DNA from: Desulfurobacteriaceae bacterium
GTDB lineage: Bacteria; Aquificota; Aquificia; Desulfurobacteriales; DQVG01
DNA length: 6,108 nt
NCBI GenBank assembly: GCA_015661865.1
Contig: DQVG01000047.1
Location: 1-6,108, forward strand
Reading direction: 5' to 3'
Part shown: piece by piece, positions 1 to 5,608 of the stretch
Position numbering within the stretch: position 1 is the stretch's first letter
Layout of the letters: the number at the start of each line of letters is the position of its first letter
Translations under genes and position numbers: made by a program
The notes under the pieces: generated by a model
What the model saw: only the letters and a program-made list of their open reading frames with translations
Databases searched by the model: none
What the model was told of the DNA's origin: nothing

Positions 1-68
1 GGTTTTATCTTTTTTATTTCTCTTTCATTTTTAGTTCCTAAAATCTTTTTTGCTATAAAATTTAGCAT
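1..68 (-). CDS. secA: Protein translocase ATPase SecA, N-terminal fragment (runs off the left edge)
   Basis: The reverse strand from the ATG at 68 reads 22 codons, MLNFIAKKILGTKNEREIKK followed by IK, and is then cut by the window edge. This matches the conserved SecA amino terminus: a hydrophobic MLxxIAKKIxG helix followed by the (T/S)(K/R)N(E/D)RE(I/L)K(R/K) motif. SecA is the ATP-driven motor that pushes unfolded preproteins through SecYEG at the inner membrane. A strong AGGAGG (79-84 in window coordinates) precedes the ATG by 10 nt, which supports this start. The gene is divergent from argJ. As I recall, secA and argJ are also neighbours in several Deltaproteobacteria-like genomes, which fits the call. 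Only the first helix is visible, so nothing can be said about the ATPase motifs. Confidence 0.85.
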   Translation of the reverse strand, partial: MLNFIAKKILGTKNEREIKKIK

Positions 69-239
69 GAAAAAATATCCTCCTTAAAACGTAGCTTGTT
101 TGTGATATTTTATTATAACTAAGAGTAAAAGTGCGATTTTTATATGTTTATAGTATAAAATATATTTATTCTATATTTATCTATATTTAAATATTAAACA
201 ACTTACTATAAAAACAAGTGAGTTATTAAAAGGGAAGAT
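69..239. promoter_or_regulatory. Divergent AT-rich control region between secA and argJ
   Basis: These 171 bp hold no open frame and must carry the promoters for both genes. For secA, a TATAAT lies on the reverse strand at 117-112, about 43 bp upstream of the ATG, with no good -35 hexamer. For argJ, candidate -10 sequences on the forward strand are TATAAA at 154-159 and TACTAT at 204-209, again without convincing -35 partners. The argJ ribosome binding site is AGGGA at 231-235, with 4 nt before the ATG at 240. An in-frame TGA at 219-221 rules out an upstream extension of argJ. The promoter assignments are weak because the whole region is A+T. Confidence 0.5.
161..189. repeat. Short tandem repeat (TCTATATTTA twice, plus a related half copy)
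   Basis: TCTATATTTA occurs at 170-179 and again immediately at 180-189. The core TATATTTA is also present at 161-168, giving three copies spaced 11 and 10 bp apart, about one helical turn. This helical phasing could create intrinsic bending or a cooperative operator upstream of argJ. Chance in a very AT-rich spacer is also plausible. Confidence 0.4.
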
Positions 240-1382
240 ATGGTTAAATATTTTGTTGAGAAAGCAAAAATAAAAAATTGGGATAAAGAAGATATTCTTC
301 TTTGGGTTTTTGAAAAAGAAGTAAATTACTCTTGCACATTTACTTTAAATGATGTTAAAGCTCATAGTATTATTTTTTCTCAAGAGATTTATAAAAATAG
401 GGAACCTATATTTGCCTTATTTGCTAACTCAGGAAACGCAAATTGCCTAAATGGAAAAGCCGGATATAAAGCCTTAGAAGATATTGAAAAATTCCTTCAA
501 GAAAAATTTAAAACTAAAAAACGGATTTTATTTGCTCAAACAGGCGTAATTGGAGAGTTTTTCGAAAAAAATAAGGTTTTAAGTGCTTTGAAAGATATTA
601 AGTTAAAACCTTTAGAAAGTAAGGAAGATTTAAAAGTATGCGCTCGAGCAATTATGACAACAGATAGTTTTGAAAAATATGAGTACGTAGAAGATGGAGA
701 TTTAAAAATAATGGCTATAGCAAAAGGAGCTGGTATGATAGCTCCTAATATGGCTACTATGCTTTGTTTTGTCTATACAAATGCAAGTTTTTCAAAGGAA
801 GAGCTAGATATTTTATTAAGATATTCTGTGGAAAAAAGTTTTAATCGTATAAGTGTAGATGGAGATATGAGTACAAATGATTGTGTATTTTTATTTTCTG
901 AAAAAGATGGAATTAAGGTAGATATATTTAAATTTAGAAATTTATTGGAAAAAGTTTTAAAAAACTTAGCCCTAAAAATTGTAGAAGATGGAGAAGGTGC
1001 TACTAAAGTAATGCATATTATTGTAAAAGGGGCTAAAAGTAAAAGTAAAGCTCTAAAAATAGCTCAACGTATAGGAAACTCCCTTTTAGTAAAAACTGCC
1101 ATTTTTGGATGTGATCCAAATTGGGGCAGAATAGTAGCTGCTGCCGGAAGTGTTCAAACAGGCATAGATGCAAATAAATGTTTACTATTTATAGGACCCT
1201 ATCTTCTTTTTTCAAATGGAGAAAAAACAAATTATGATGAGGCTAAGGTTATAGATTATATGAAAAAAAATAAAATAATTAAAATAGTTTTAGACTTAAA
1301 TGAAGGAAATTCCTATGAAGAATTTTTTGCCTCAGATATTTCTTATGATTATATAAAAATAAATGCTGAATATAGAACCTAA
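240..1382 (+). CDS. argJ: Glutamate N-acetyltransferase / amino-acid acetyltransferase ArgJ (ornithine acetyltransferase)
   Basis: ArgJ transfers the acetyl group from N2-acetylornithine to glutamate, recycling acetyl in the cyclic arginine pathway. Some members also use acetyl-CoA to make acetylglutamate, and sequence alone does not tell which applies here. The protein is cytoplasmic and self-cleaves at an Ala-Thr bond. Family motifs appear in order: NSGNAN (63-68), the TGVIGE oxyanion-hole segment (T101-G102), AIMTTD (137-142), the cleavage region GMIAPNMATML with predicted nucleophile Thr173, DGDMSTND (207-214), DGEGATK (250-256), KTAIFGCDPNWGR (285-297) and the terminal NAEYRT. The mature protein would be an alpha chain of about 172 residues and a beta chain of about 208. 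At 380 residues it is slightly short: the usual N-terminal segment before the GIK-like motif is absent, and an upstream in-frame stop shows this is real. Other arginine genes are not visible. No ARG box is recognisable. Confidence 0.96.
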   Translation: MVKYFVEKAKIKNWDKEDILLWVFEKEVNYSCTFTLNDVKAHSIIFSQEIYKNREPIFALFANSGNANCLNGKAGYKALEDIEKFLQEKFKTKKRILFAQTGVIGEFFEKNKVLSALKDIKLKPLESKEDLKVCARAIMTTDSFEKYEYVEDGDLKIMAIAKGAGMIAPNMATMLCFVYTNASFSKEELDILLRYSVEKSFNRISVDGDMSTNDCVFLFSEKDGIKVDIFKFRNLLEKVLKNLALKIVEDGEGATKVMHIIVKGAKSKSKALKIAQRIGNSLLVKTAIFGCDPNWGRIVAAAGSVQTGIDANKCLLFIGPYLLFSNGEKTNYDEAKVIDYMKKNKIIKIVLDLNEGNSYEEFFASDISYDYIKINAEYRT

Positions 1383-1401
1383 AGTTAAAATTAATGACTT
1401 T
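1381..1401. terminator. Possible weak bidirectional hairpin at the convergent argJ junction
   Basis: AAAGTTA (1381-1387) can pair with TGACTTT (1395-1401) through one G-T wobble, leaving a 7-nt loop. It spans the 8-bp gap between the argJ stop and the stop of the opposing gene, the only place a shared terminator could lie. The stem has only one G-C pair and no U-run follows, so it would be weak. Confidence 0.2.
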
Positions 1402-2449
1402 CTACAATTTCATAAAGCTTATCAGCTAAAAGCTTAAGTTCATAGGCATCTTCAAGATTATCTAAAAACTCTTTATCTATTTTAGAATATCCATTATAAG
1501 CCCCATTTAAAGACCCAGCTATATATCCAATTGCGCTCATATCTCCTTCTATATAAAAATTTGCATTTATAGCTTCAACTACACACTTTTTAAATTCCAG
1601 GGGATAATATAAAAAATAAAATATACCCAAGGAAAAACTTTCAGTTGCATAAGCAGAATTTCCTAATGTAACTTGAGCTTTTTGAGGAGGGTAATCTTTT
1701 TTTATTATCTCAAATAATAAATTTAAATGCTCTTTTACTTCCATTTCTTGAGAAAATGAAATTAGCTCATCAATAAATCCTAATTTTTCTTCCTTTTTTG
1801 AAAAGTCAAATTTATGCGAAACAGTTAAAGCTATAGCTACTGCATACACACCTCCAATATCTTTTACAATATCGCTATTATGAGTTAAAGATACAAAATG
1901 ATATGCCATTTCATAGGCACTATCTAAATCATAATACTTTAAAAGCCCAAAAGGTAAACAAGGTAAGGCTCCATCTATATCTGAAGATTTTACTGGAGCT
2001 ATTTGAATCTTTTCAAAAATATTAGCCTCTTCCTTAGGATCTAAAATATTTTCCTGAGCATATTTTTTAAGTTCTTTAATTTCCTTAGTTTCTGCAGAAG
2101 GATAATTATTTAAATATCCCAAAGCTGCATTTAAATGACCCGGAGAAGGATATCTATGTTGTTTTTCATCTTTTACCCATTTTTTAAGGTCTTCTATGTA
2201 CTGATATGGATTAAAGTAAGAGTATTTTACTATGTTTTCCAATACCATTTTTAACATTTGAGTTTTGTGAGAATACATTCCTTTTTTTAAAAAAGGTAAA
2301 ATAGACTTTTCACAAGGATCTAAAAATGTGTCTATTTTTTCTTTTTTATAATATTTTTTTATATCCTCTTTAGTTAAATTTGTCGTTAAAACTCCTAAAG
2401 CATCTCCAATAGCAGCTCCTAAAATAGCACCTTCAAAATAATCTTTCAT
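1391..2449 (-). CDS. ADP-ribosylglycohydrolase-fold protein with degenerate metal site (possible pseudoenzyme)
   Basis: The protein has 352 residues and belongs to the ADP-ribosyl-[dinitrogen reductase] glycohydrolase (DraG/ARH) family, whose active members cleave ADP-ribose from proteins using two divalent metal ions. The fold signatures are clear: EGAILGAAIGDALG (6-19), SPGHLNAALGYL (102-113), DGALPCLPFGL (159-169), SLTHNSD (187-193), and the C-terminal region EGDMSAIGYIAGSLNGAYNG (301-320). The metal ligands are largely missing. The family TDDT motif reads SHKT (60-63), and the C-terminal GDTDT reads GDMSA (302-306), keeping D303 but losing the second Asp and both Thr. The usual Arg in the NGAxMR segment also appears to be replaced (C164). 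It may therefore bind ADP-ribose or a nucleotide without hydrolysis, or use altered chemistry. It is the last gene of the four-gene leftward operon. Its ribosome binding site AGGAG (2456-2460) overlaps the TAG stop of the PilZ gene, suggesting coupled translation. Confidence 0.82.
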   Translation of the reverse strand: MKDYFEGAILGAAIGDALGVLTTNLTKEDIKKYYKKEKIDTFLDPCEKSILPFLKKGMYSHKTQMLKMVLENIVKYSYFNPYQYIEDLKKWVKDEKQHRYPSPGHLNAALGYLNNYPSAETKEIKELKKYAQENILDPKEEANIFEKIQIAPVKSSDIDGALPCLPFGLLKYYDLDSAYEMAYHFVSLTHNSDIVKDIGGVYAVAIALTVSHKFDFSKKEEKLGFIDELISFSQEMEVKEHLNLLFEIIKKDYPPQKAQVTLGNSAYATESFSLGIFYFLYYPLEFKKCVVEAINANFYIEGDMSAIGYIAGSLNGAYNGYSKIDKEFLDNLEDAYELKLLADKLYEIVESH

Positions 2450-2458
2450 ATCTATCTC

Positions 2459-3247
2459 CTAAAATTCTTCTTCGGAAGTTAAATATTTTAAAATTTCTTT
2501 TTGTCTTTTAAATATATACTTAAATATTTTCTCACAGTTTTCTATATCTAGATCCAAAAAGGAAATTCCTAGAACTTTTCCTTTTTTCTCTTCTTTACAT
2601 CTAACAATTTCCCCTGTTGCCTCAACAGGCTCCATTTTAGGTAAATATATTTTCAATTTAACAATTTTTTCTTCTTTTAAATTTTCGTAAAAATTTTTTT
2701 TATCAAGATCTTTTTCTATTTCCTCTTTTAAAGGAACAAAAACCCCTATTCCAGTTTCAGATATATCTAAAGCTTTTCCTTTTAAACACACTTTATTTTT
2801 ACTTTCCTTTTCATTTTTTTCGTTTTCATCCTCTTTTGGAAAGATATCTACTAAAATAGGTTCATTCCATTTAGGTCTTACTCTTAAATAAAGTCTTACT
2901 ATTTTATCTCCCATTAAAGGTTTTGGGAATTCTATTTCTATTCCTTCTTCATTTCCATATATAACATTTGATTTAAAAAATAAAGTTTTATTTCCATGTT
3001 GAACTTTAAAAAAAATATCTTTTACTTCACCTAAAGCTCTTAAAAGTTTTTTTTCAGGTTCTAATAAAATTGTTTTTTCATTTTCTAATATTTCTTTTAC
3101 TTTTACTTTCTCACATATGGGAAGTTCCTCAAAATAAAATATGATTGGTATTTTTTTCTTATTTTTATAAGACTGATAAATATATTTTTTTATATCAAAC
3201 TCATCATCTTTTCTAAATTTTTTTAAAAAATCCATAAATTTGTTCAA
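2459..3247 (-). CDS. PilZ-domain cyclic-di-GMP receptor (YcgR-like)
   Basis: The 262-residue protein has a probable two-domain YcgR-type layout. Residues about 30-112 form a beta-rich N-terminal domain. A C-terminal PilZ domain spans about 115-250. Both PilZ c-di-GMP signature motifs are visible: RLYLR at 118-122 (RxxxR) and DISETG at 161-166 ((D/N)xSxxG). Between them lies an unusually charged insertion (about 138-155, rich in Glu, Lys and Asn). There is no signal peptide or membrane segment, so it should be cytoplasmic. YcgR-like proteins slow or redirect flagellar motors or other surface machines when c-di-GMP is high; the partner here is unknown because no flagellar or pilus gene is in view. 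The start is TTG at 3247, read as Met. The run of six G at 3254-3259 sits 6 nt upstream of TTG but 18 nt from the next in-frame ATG (3235), which favours TTG. Confidence 0.85.
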   Translation of the reverse strand: MNKFMDFLKKFRKDDEFDIKKYIYQSYKNKKKIPIIFYFEELPICEKVKVKEILENEKTILLEPEKKLLRALGEVKDIFFKVQHGNKTLFFKSNVIYGNEEGIEIEFPKPLMGDKIVRLYLRVRPKWNEPILVDIFPKEDENEKNEKESKNKVCLKGKALDISETGIGVFVPLKEEIEKDLDKKNFYENLKEEKIVKLKIYLPKMEPVEATGEIVRCKEEKKGKVLGISFLDLDIENCEKIFKYIFKRQKEILKYLTSEEEF

Positions 3248-3253
3248 ATTTAT

Positions 3254-3259
3254 CCCCCC
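3254..3259 (-). promoter_or_regulatory. Ribosome binding site of the PilZ gene (G-run, decides a TTG start)
   Basis: On the reverse strand the site reads TTGGGGGGATAAAT directly before TTG. The G-run can pair with the CCUCC core of 16S rRNA only by using GGGGG in place of GGAGG. The 6-nt spacing to TTG is normal, whereas the downstream ATG would be too far. The 48-bp gap to the upstream gene contains no convincing terminator, consistent with one operon. Confidence 0.6.
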
Positions 3260-3295
3260 AAGTTTTTCAATTTTTATCTAATTCTAATAATAATC

Positions 3296-4432
3296 TTATA
3301 CATTTTCGTAAATTTTTATAATATCTTCTTCCTTTGGAATTTTAGGAAGTTTACTAAATAACTTTTCCTTTCCTTTTAAAGAATTTATAAATAATTTAAT
3401 ATCTTCCTTAGAAAATTTAACTTTTTCCACTTGTAAATCTTTATAAAATAACTCCTTTAAAAAGTCTGAAAAATAATTTACAAATTCAAGAGGATTTAAA
3501 TTTCTTTTTCCTAGAAGGTCTTCAAAAATTTTTAATTTATTATAAACAGAAGTTCCGTAAAATCTAATTACCTCCGGCATAACCAAAGCTAAAGTATGAC
3601 CGTGGGGTAAATTTTTATAGTATCCTATAATATGTCCCAAAATATGCATCAGTCCGGCTCCAGCCAAGGTAATAGATATCCCTCCATACAAAGATGCCTT
3701 TACCATATTATCTCTAGCTAAAGTATTTGCATTATTTAAGGTTTTTGAAATATTTTCAAAAAATATTTTCATTCCAAATATACTAAAAAATTCGCTTATT
3801 TCAAAACTCCTTAAAGATAAATAACTTTCTATCAAATGACTAAAAGCATCTATTCCAGAATATAAGGCAACTTTTGGAGGCATAGTATATGTATATTCTG
3901 GAATAACTAAAGCTAATTTATAAAAACCTTTTCTAGAAACGATAGGAGATTTACTTTTTAGAGCTTCTACCTTAAAAACACTATAAGGTGTAACTTCTGA
4001 ACTGGATCCTGCTGTAGTAGGAACCGCAATCATATCAACAGCTTCGTTTTTAAATTTATCAATATATATAAAGGCTTTTTTTATATCTTTCAAAGGATTT
4101 CTAAGTAAAATACCAATAGCTTTTGCAGTATCTAAAACAGAACCTCCCCCTATAGCTACAATTAAGGAAATGTTTTCATCTTTTAATTTTTGGAAAATAT
4201 CTTCTAAATCTTTCTCCGTAGGTTCAACAGGTAAATTATCTAATATTACATATTTTTGAGGATTTAAAATTTTAAATATCTTTTCAAAATAACCATATTT
4301 TTTTGAGCTATTAGAAACAAAAAAAGCTACTTTTGAAAGATTAAAGTTATCTCTTTCTTTTTTCAAAATATCTAAAGCTTCCTTTTCCCTTCTAAAAACA
4401 ATTTTTGTAGGTAAATACATATCAAAAAACAT
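3296..4432 (-). CDS. Iron-containing (group III) alcohol dehydrogenase
   Basis: This 378-residue cytoplasmic enzyme is full length for the Fe-ADH family, which interconverts alcohols and aldehydes or ketones with NAD(P)H. The N-terminal Rossmann-like domain carries GGGSVLDTAKAIG (95-107) and PTTAGSSSEVT (138-148) for nucleotide binding. The C-terminal helical domain carries the metal ligands: D195 and H199 in GIDAFSHLIESY, H263 in GLMHILGH and H277 in LPHGH. H267 matches the conserved non-ligand active-site His. These positions correspond closely to FucO (D196, H200, H263, H277). The active site is intact. The substrate cannot be assigned from sequence; butanol, lactaldehyde, 1,3-propanediol and general fermentative alcohol activities all occur in the family. 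It follows the DUF2905 gene by 13 nt. Its ribosome binding site AAGGGGG (4441-4447) overlaps that gene's stop codon, with 8 nt before the ATG, which supports both the start and co-translation. Confidence 0.93.
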   Translation of the reverse strand: MFFDMYLPTKIVFRREKEALDILKKERDNFNLSKVAFFVSNSSKKYGYFEKIFKILNPQKYVILDNLPVEPTEKDLEDIFQKLKDENISLIVAIGGGSVLDTAKAIGILLRNPLKDIKKAFIYIDKFKNEAVDMIAVPTTAGSSSEVTPYSVFKVEALKSKSPIVSRKGFYKLALVIPEYTYTMPPKVALYSGIDAFSHLIESYLSLRSFEISEFFSIFGMKIFFENISKTLNNANTLARDNMVKASLYGGISITLAGAGLMHILGHIIGYYKNLPHGHTLALVMPEVIRFYGTSVYNKLKIFEDLLGKRNLNPLEFVNYFSDFLKELFYKDLQVEKVKFSKEDIKLFINSLKGKEKLFSKLPKIPKEEDIIKIYENV

Positions 4433-4445
4433 ATTCTAATCCCCC

Positions 4446-4664
4446 TTATTTTTTAAATATAAGAAATAATAAATTTAATACTATACTTAACACTATACTT
4501 AAAATTAAACTCGAAACTATAGGAATATACACAACATAGTTTTTCCCTTTTATATTAATATCTCCCGGCAGTTTTCCAAAAAAAGGAAATAACTTAAAGA
4601 TAATCCCTAAAATTATAAAAAAAACTCCTATAAATATAAAAATATTTGAAATAGTATCTCTCAT
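4446..4664 (-). CDS. DUF2905 small inner-membrane protein
   Basis: The protein has 72 residues and two predicted membrane helices, at about 7-28 and 44-70. They are joined by a short loop with the family hallmark GKLPGDI (30-36), followed by a polar IKGKNY stretch and IPIVSS at the start of the second helix. The family is small and widespread in bacteria and has no established function that I know of. The C-terminal KK after the second helix and the Arg-Asp at the N-terminus suggest both ends are cytoplasmic, but this is inference. It is the first gene of the leftward four-gene operon. It has a strong ribosome binding site, GGAGG at 4671-4675, 6 nt before the ATG. Its stop overlaps the ribosome binding site of the following dehydrogenase gene. 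Confidence 0.88.
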   Translation of the reverse strand: MRDTISNIFIFIGVFFIILGIIFKLFPFFGKLPGDINIKGKNYVVYIPIVSSLILSIVLSIVLNLLFLIFKK

Positions 4665-4728
4665 TTTTTGCCTCCAAAGTTTTTAGGTTAGAAATCGTTA
4701 GTATTACACCTTTATTTTAAAAAGGAAT

Positions 4729-4768
4729 CATTTATAATGTAAAATTAATAATTTAAAAATTATAAATG
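4729..4768. repeat. Perfect 10-bp inverted repeat in the divergent promoter region
   Basis: CATTTATAAT (4729-4738) is the exact reverse complement of ATTATAAATG (4759-4768), with 20 bp between. Each arm contains TATAAT on one strand, so the repeat superimposes on the two candidate -10 elements. It could be a regulator operator, a leader hairpin or simply two mirrored promoters. Its low complexity limits confidence in any function. Confidence 0.45.
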
Positions 4769-4792
4769 TTAAGAAAGATTTTAGAATTTTCT

Positions 4793-4797
4793 GAGGG
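4793..4797 (+). promoter_or_regulatory. Ribosome binding site deciding the GTG start of the formyltransferase
   Basis: GAGGG at 4793-4797 lies 9 nt before GTG at 4807. An ATG at 4800 is in another frame and reaches a stop after nine codons, so it is not the start. The GTG gives the expected MRILFLT first strand of the Rossmann-like fold. Confidence 0.6.
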
Positions 4798-4806
4798 CAA
4801 TGCAAG

Positions 4807-5400
4807 GTGAGAATATTATTTTTAACTAATAACCTAGAAGTAACATATCCTCTGTATAGTTATCTACGAAAAAAATTTCATACTATACTTGTGGAAAAAA
4901 AGATAAGCTTAAATTTGTTGGAAAATTTAAGTCCGGATTTAATTCTTAGTTATAATTATAAATATATAATAAAAAAAGACATTATTGATGCGTATAGAAA
5001 TAAAATAGTAAATCTTCATATATCATATCTACCTTGGAATAAAGGATGTTATCCAAATGTATGGAGTTTTATTGAAAACACCCCAAAGGGTGTAACTATA
5101 CACTTAATAAATGAAGGCATAGATACAGGCGATATTTTATTTCAAAAGGAAATCTATATAGATGAAAGTTTTCATACTTTAAAATCTTCTTATATACTTT
5201 TACAAAAAGAAATTCAAAAATTATTTATAGAAAACTTAGATAATATTTTAAACTTTAAATTTAGCCCAAAACCTCAAAATAAAAATGAAGGTTCCTACCA
5301 TTCCCTAGAAGATTTTAAAAAGTATATTAAACCTATAATAGATAAATATGGATGGGATATTAAAATCAAAGATTTTTTAAAATTAGTTAAATATCCATAG
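4807..5400 (+). CDS. Formyltransferase family protein, probable sugar N-formyltransferase (WbkC-like)
   Basis: This 197-residue protein belongs to the formyl_trans_N fold shared by GART, Fmt and sugar N-formyltransferases, which move a formyl group from N10-formyltetrahydrofolate to an amine. The catalytic triad is present: N69 and H71 in NLHISYLPWNKG, and D106 in EGIDTGDI, equivalent to GART N106, H108 and D144. The segment PNVWSFIENTPKGVTIH (83-99) and the C-terminal GSYHSLEDF (162-170) resemble formyltransferases of surface polysaccharide loci such as Brucella WbkC. They do not resemble tRNA or purine enzymes. It is too short for Fmt and lacks the Fmt C-terminal domain. The likely acceptor is a nucleotide-linked amino sugar, but this is inference. 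The start is GTG. It appears to be transcribed alone from the divergent region. The nearby convergent PIG-L deacetylase could supply a free amine for this enzyme. Confidence 0.85.
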   Translation: MRILFLTNNLEVTYPLYSYLRKKFHTILVEKKISLNLLENLSPDLILSYNYKYIIKKDIIDAYRNKIVNLHISYLPWNKGCYPNVWSFIENTPKGVTIHLINEGIDTGDILFQKEIYIDESFHTLKSSYILLQKEIQKLFIENLDNILNFKFSPKPQNKNEGSYHSLEDFKKYIKPIIDKYGWDIKIKDFLKLVKYP

Positions 5401-5608
5401 TTAAAAATTTTTATAAATAGTATTCAGTTATAAAATACATCCTGTATCTGAGGCATGCTATATATTTTTTAAATTATTTCCAGTACTATGAATAAAAATT
5501 TAAAATTCCCAAATTTGGTATAAATAGAAAATTATAAAACACACTTTAAATAGGAAAATTAACACTTAGATTTTTAGCTAATTTTCCTTAAATTTTGATG
5601 GTATCCTT
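5401..5608. other. Convergent AT-rich intergenic gap with no gene
   Basis: I find no coding frame beyond a few codons; the longest ATG-started one (5488) ends after 11 codons. The gap begins with an AAAAATTTTT palindrome (5403-5412) just after the formyltransferase stop. It also contains a CCAAATTTGG palindrome (5509-5518) and ends with the hairpin at 5552-5588. The likely role is termination of two converging transcripts. No attachment site, insertion-sequence end or RNA gene is recognisable. Confidence 0.5.
5552..5588. terminator. Perfect 10-bp hairpin, candidate terminator of the PIG-L gene (possibly bidirectional)
   Basis: AGGAAAATTA (5552-5561) and TAATTTTCCT (5579-5588) are exact reverse complements with a 17-nt loop. 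The stem begins 20 nt after the PIG-L stop codon on the reverse strand, and lies about 150 nt after the formyltransferase stop on the forward strand. The stem has only two G-C pairs and the following T-runs are short on both strands, so termination would be modest or factor-assisted. Confidence 0.4.

Larger units (their letters stand above)
4665..4806. promoter_or_regulatory. Divergent control region between the DUF2905 operon and the formyltransferase gene
   Basis: These 142 bp have no open frame and separate oppositely directed genes, so they should hold both promoters. A forward TATAAT lies at 4733-4738, which would give the formyltransferase a leader of about 60 nt. A reverse-strand TATAAT lies at 4764-4759, which would give the operon a leader of about 90 nt. 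Neither has a good TTGACA-like partner at 16-18 bp. If both are used, the two promoters face and overlap each other. Confidence 0.4.

Noticed and set aside
69..239. An ArgR operator (ARG box) upstream of argJ
   Set aside because: I find no sequence close to the TGAATwwwwATTCA type consensus. AT-rich near-matches are expected by chance here.
4800..4829. ATG at 4800 as the start of the formyltransferase
   Set aside because: It is in a different frame and reaches TAA after nine codons. GTG at 4807 is in the correct frame with a suitable ribosome binding site.
4807..5400. Methionyl-tRNA formyltransferase (Fmt) or phosphoribosylglycinamide formyltransferase (PurN)
   Set aside because: The protein is too short for Fmt and lacks its C-terminal tRNA-binding domain. 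The HISYLPWNKG and PNVWSFIENTPKG segments match sugar-type formyltransferases rather than PurN.
5509..5518. CCAAATTTGG palindrome as an operator
   Set aside because: It lies between two converging gene ends, where no promoter is expected. A 10-bp AT-cored palindrome is not significant in this composition.
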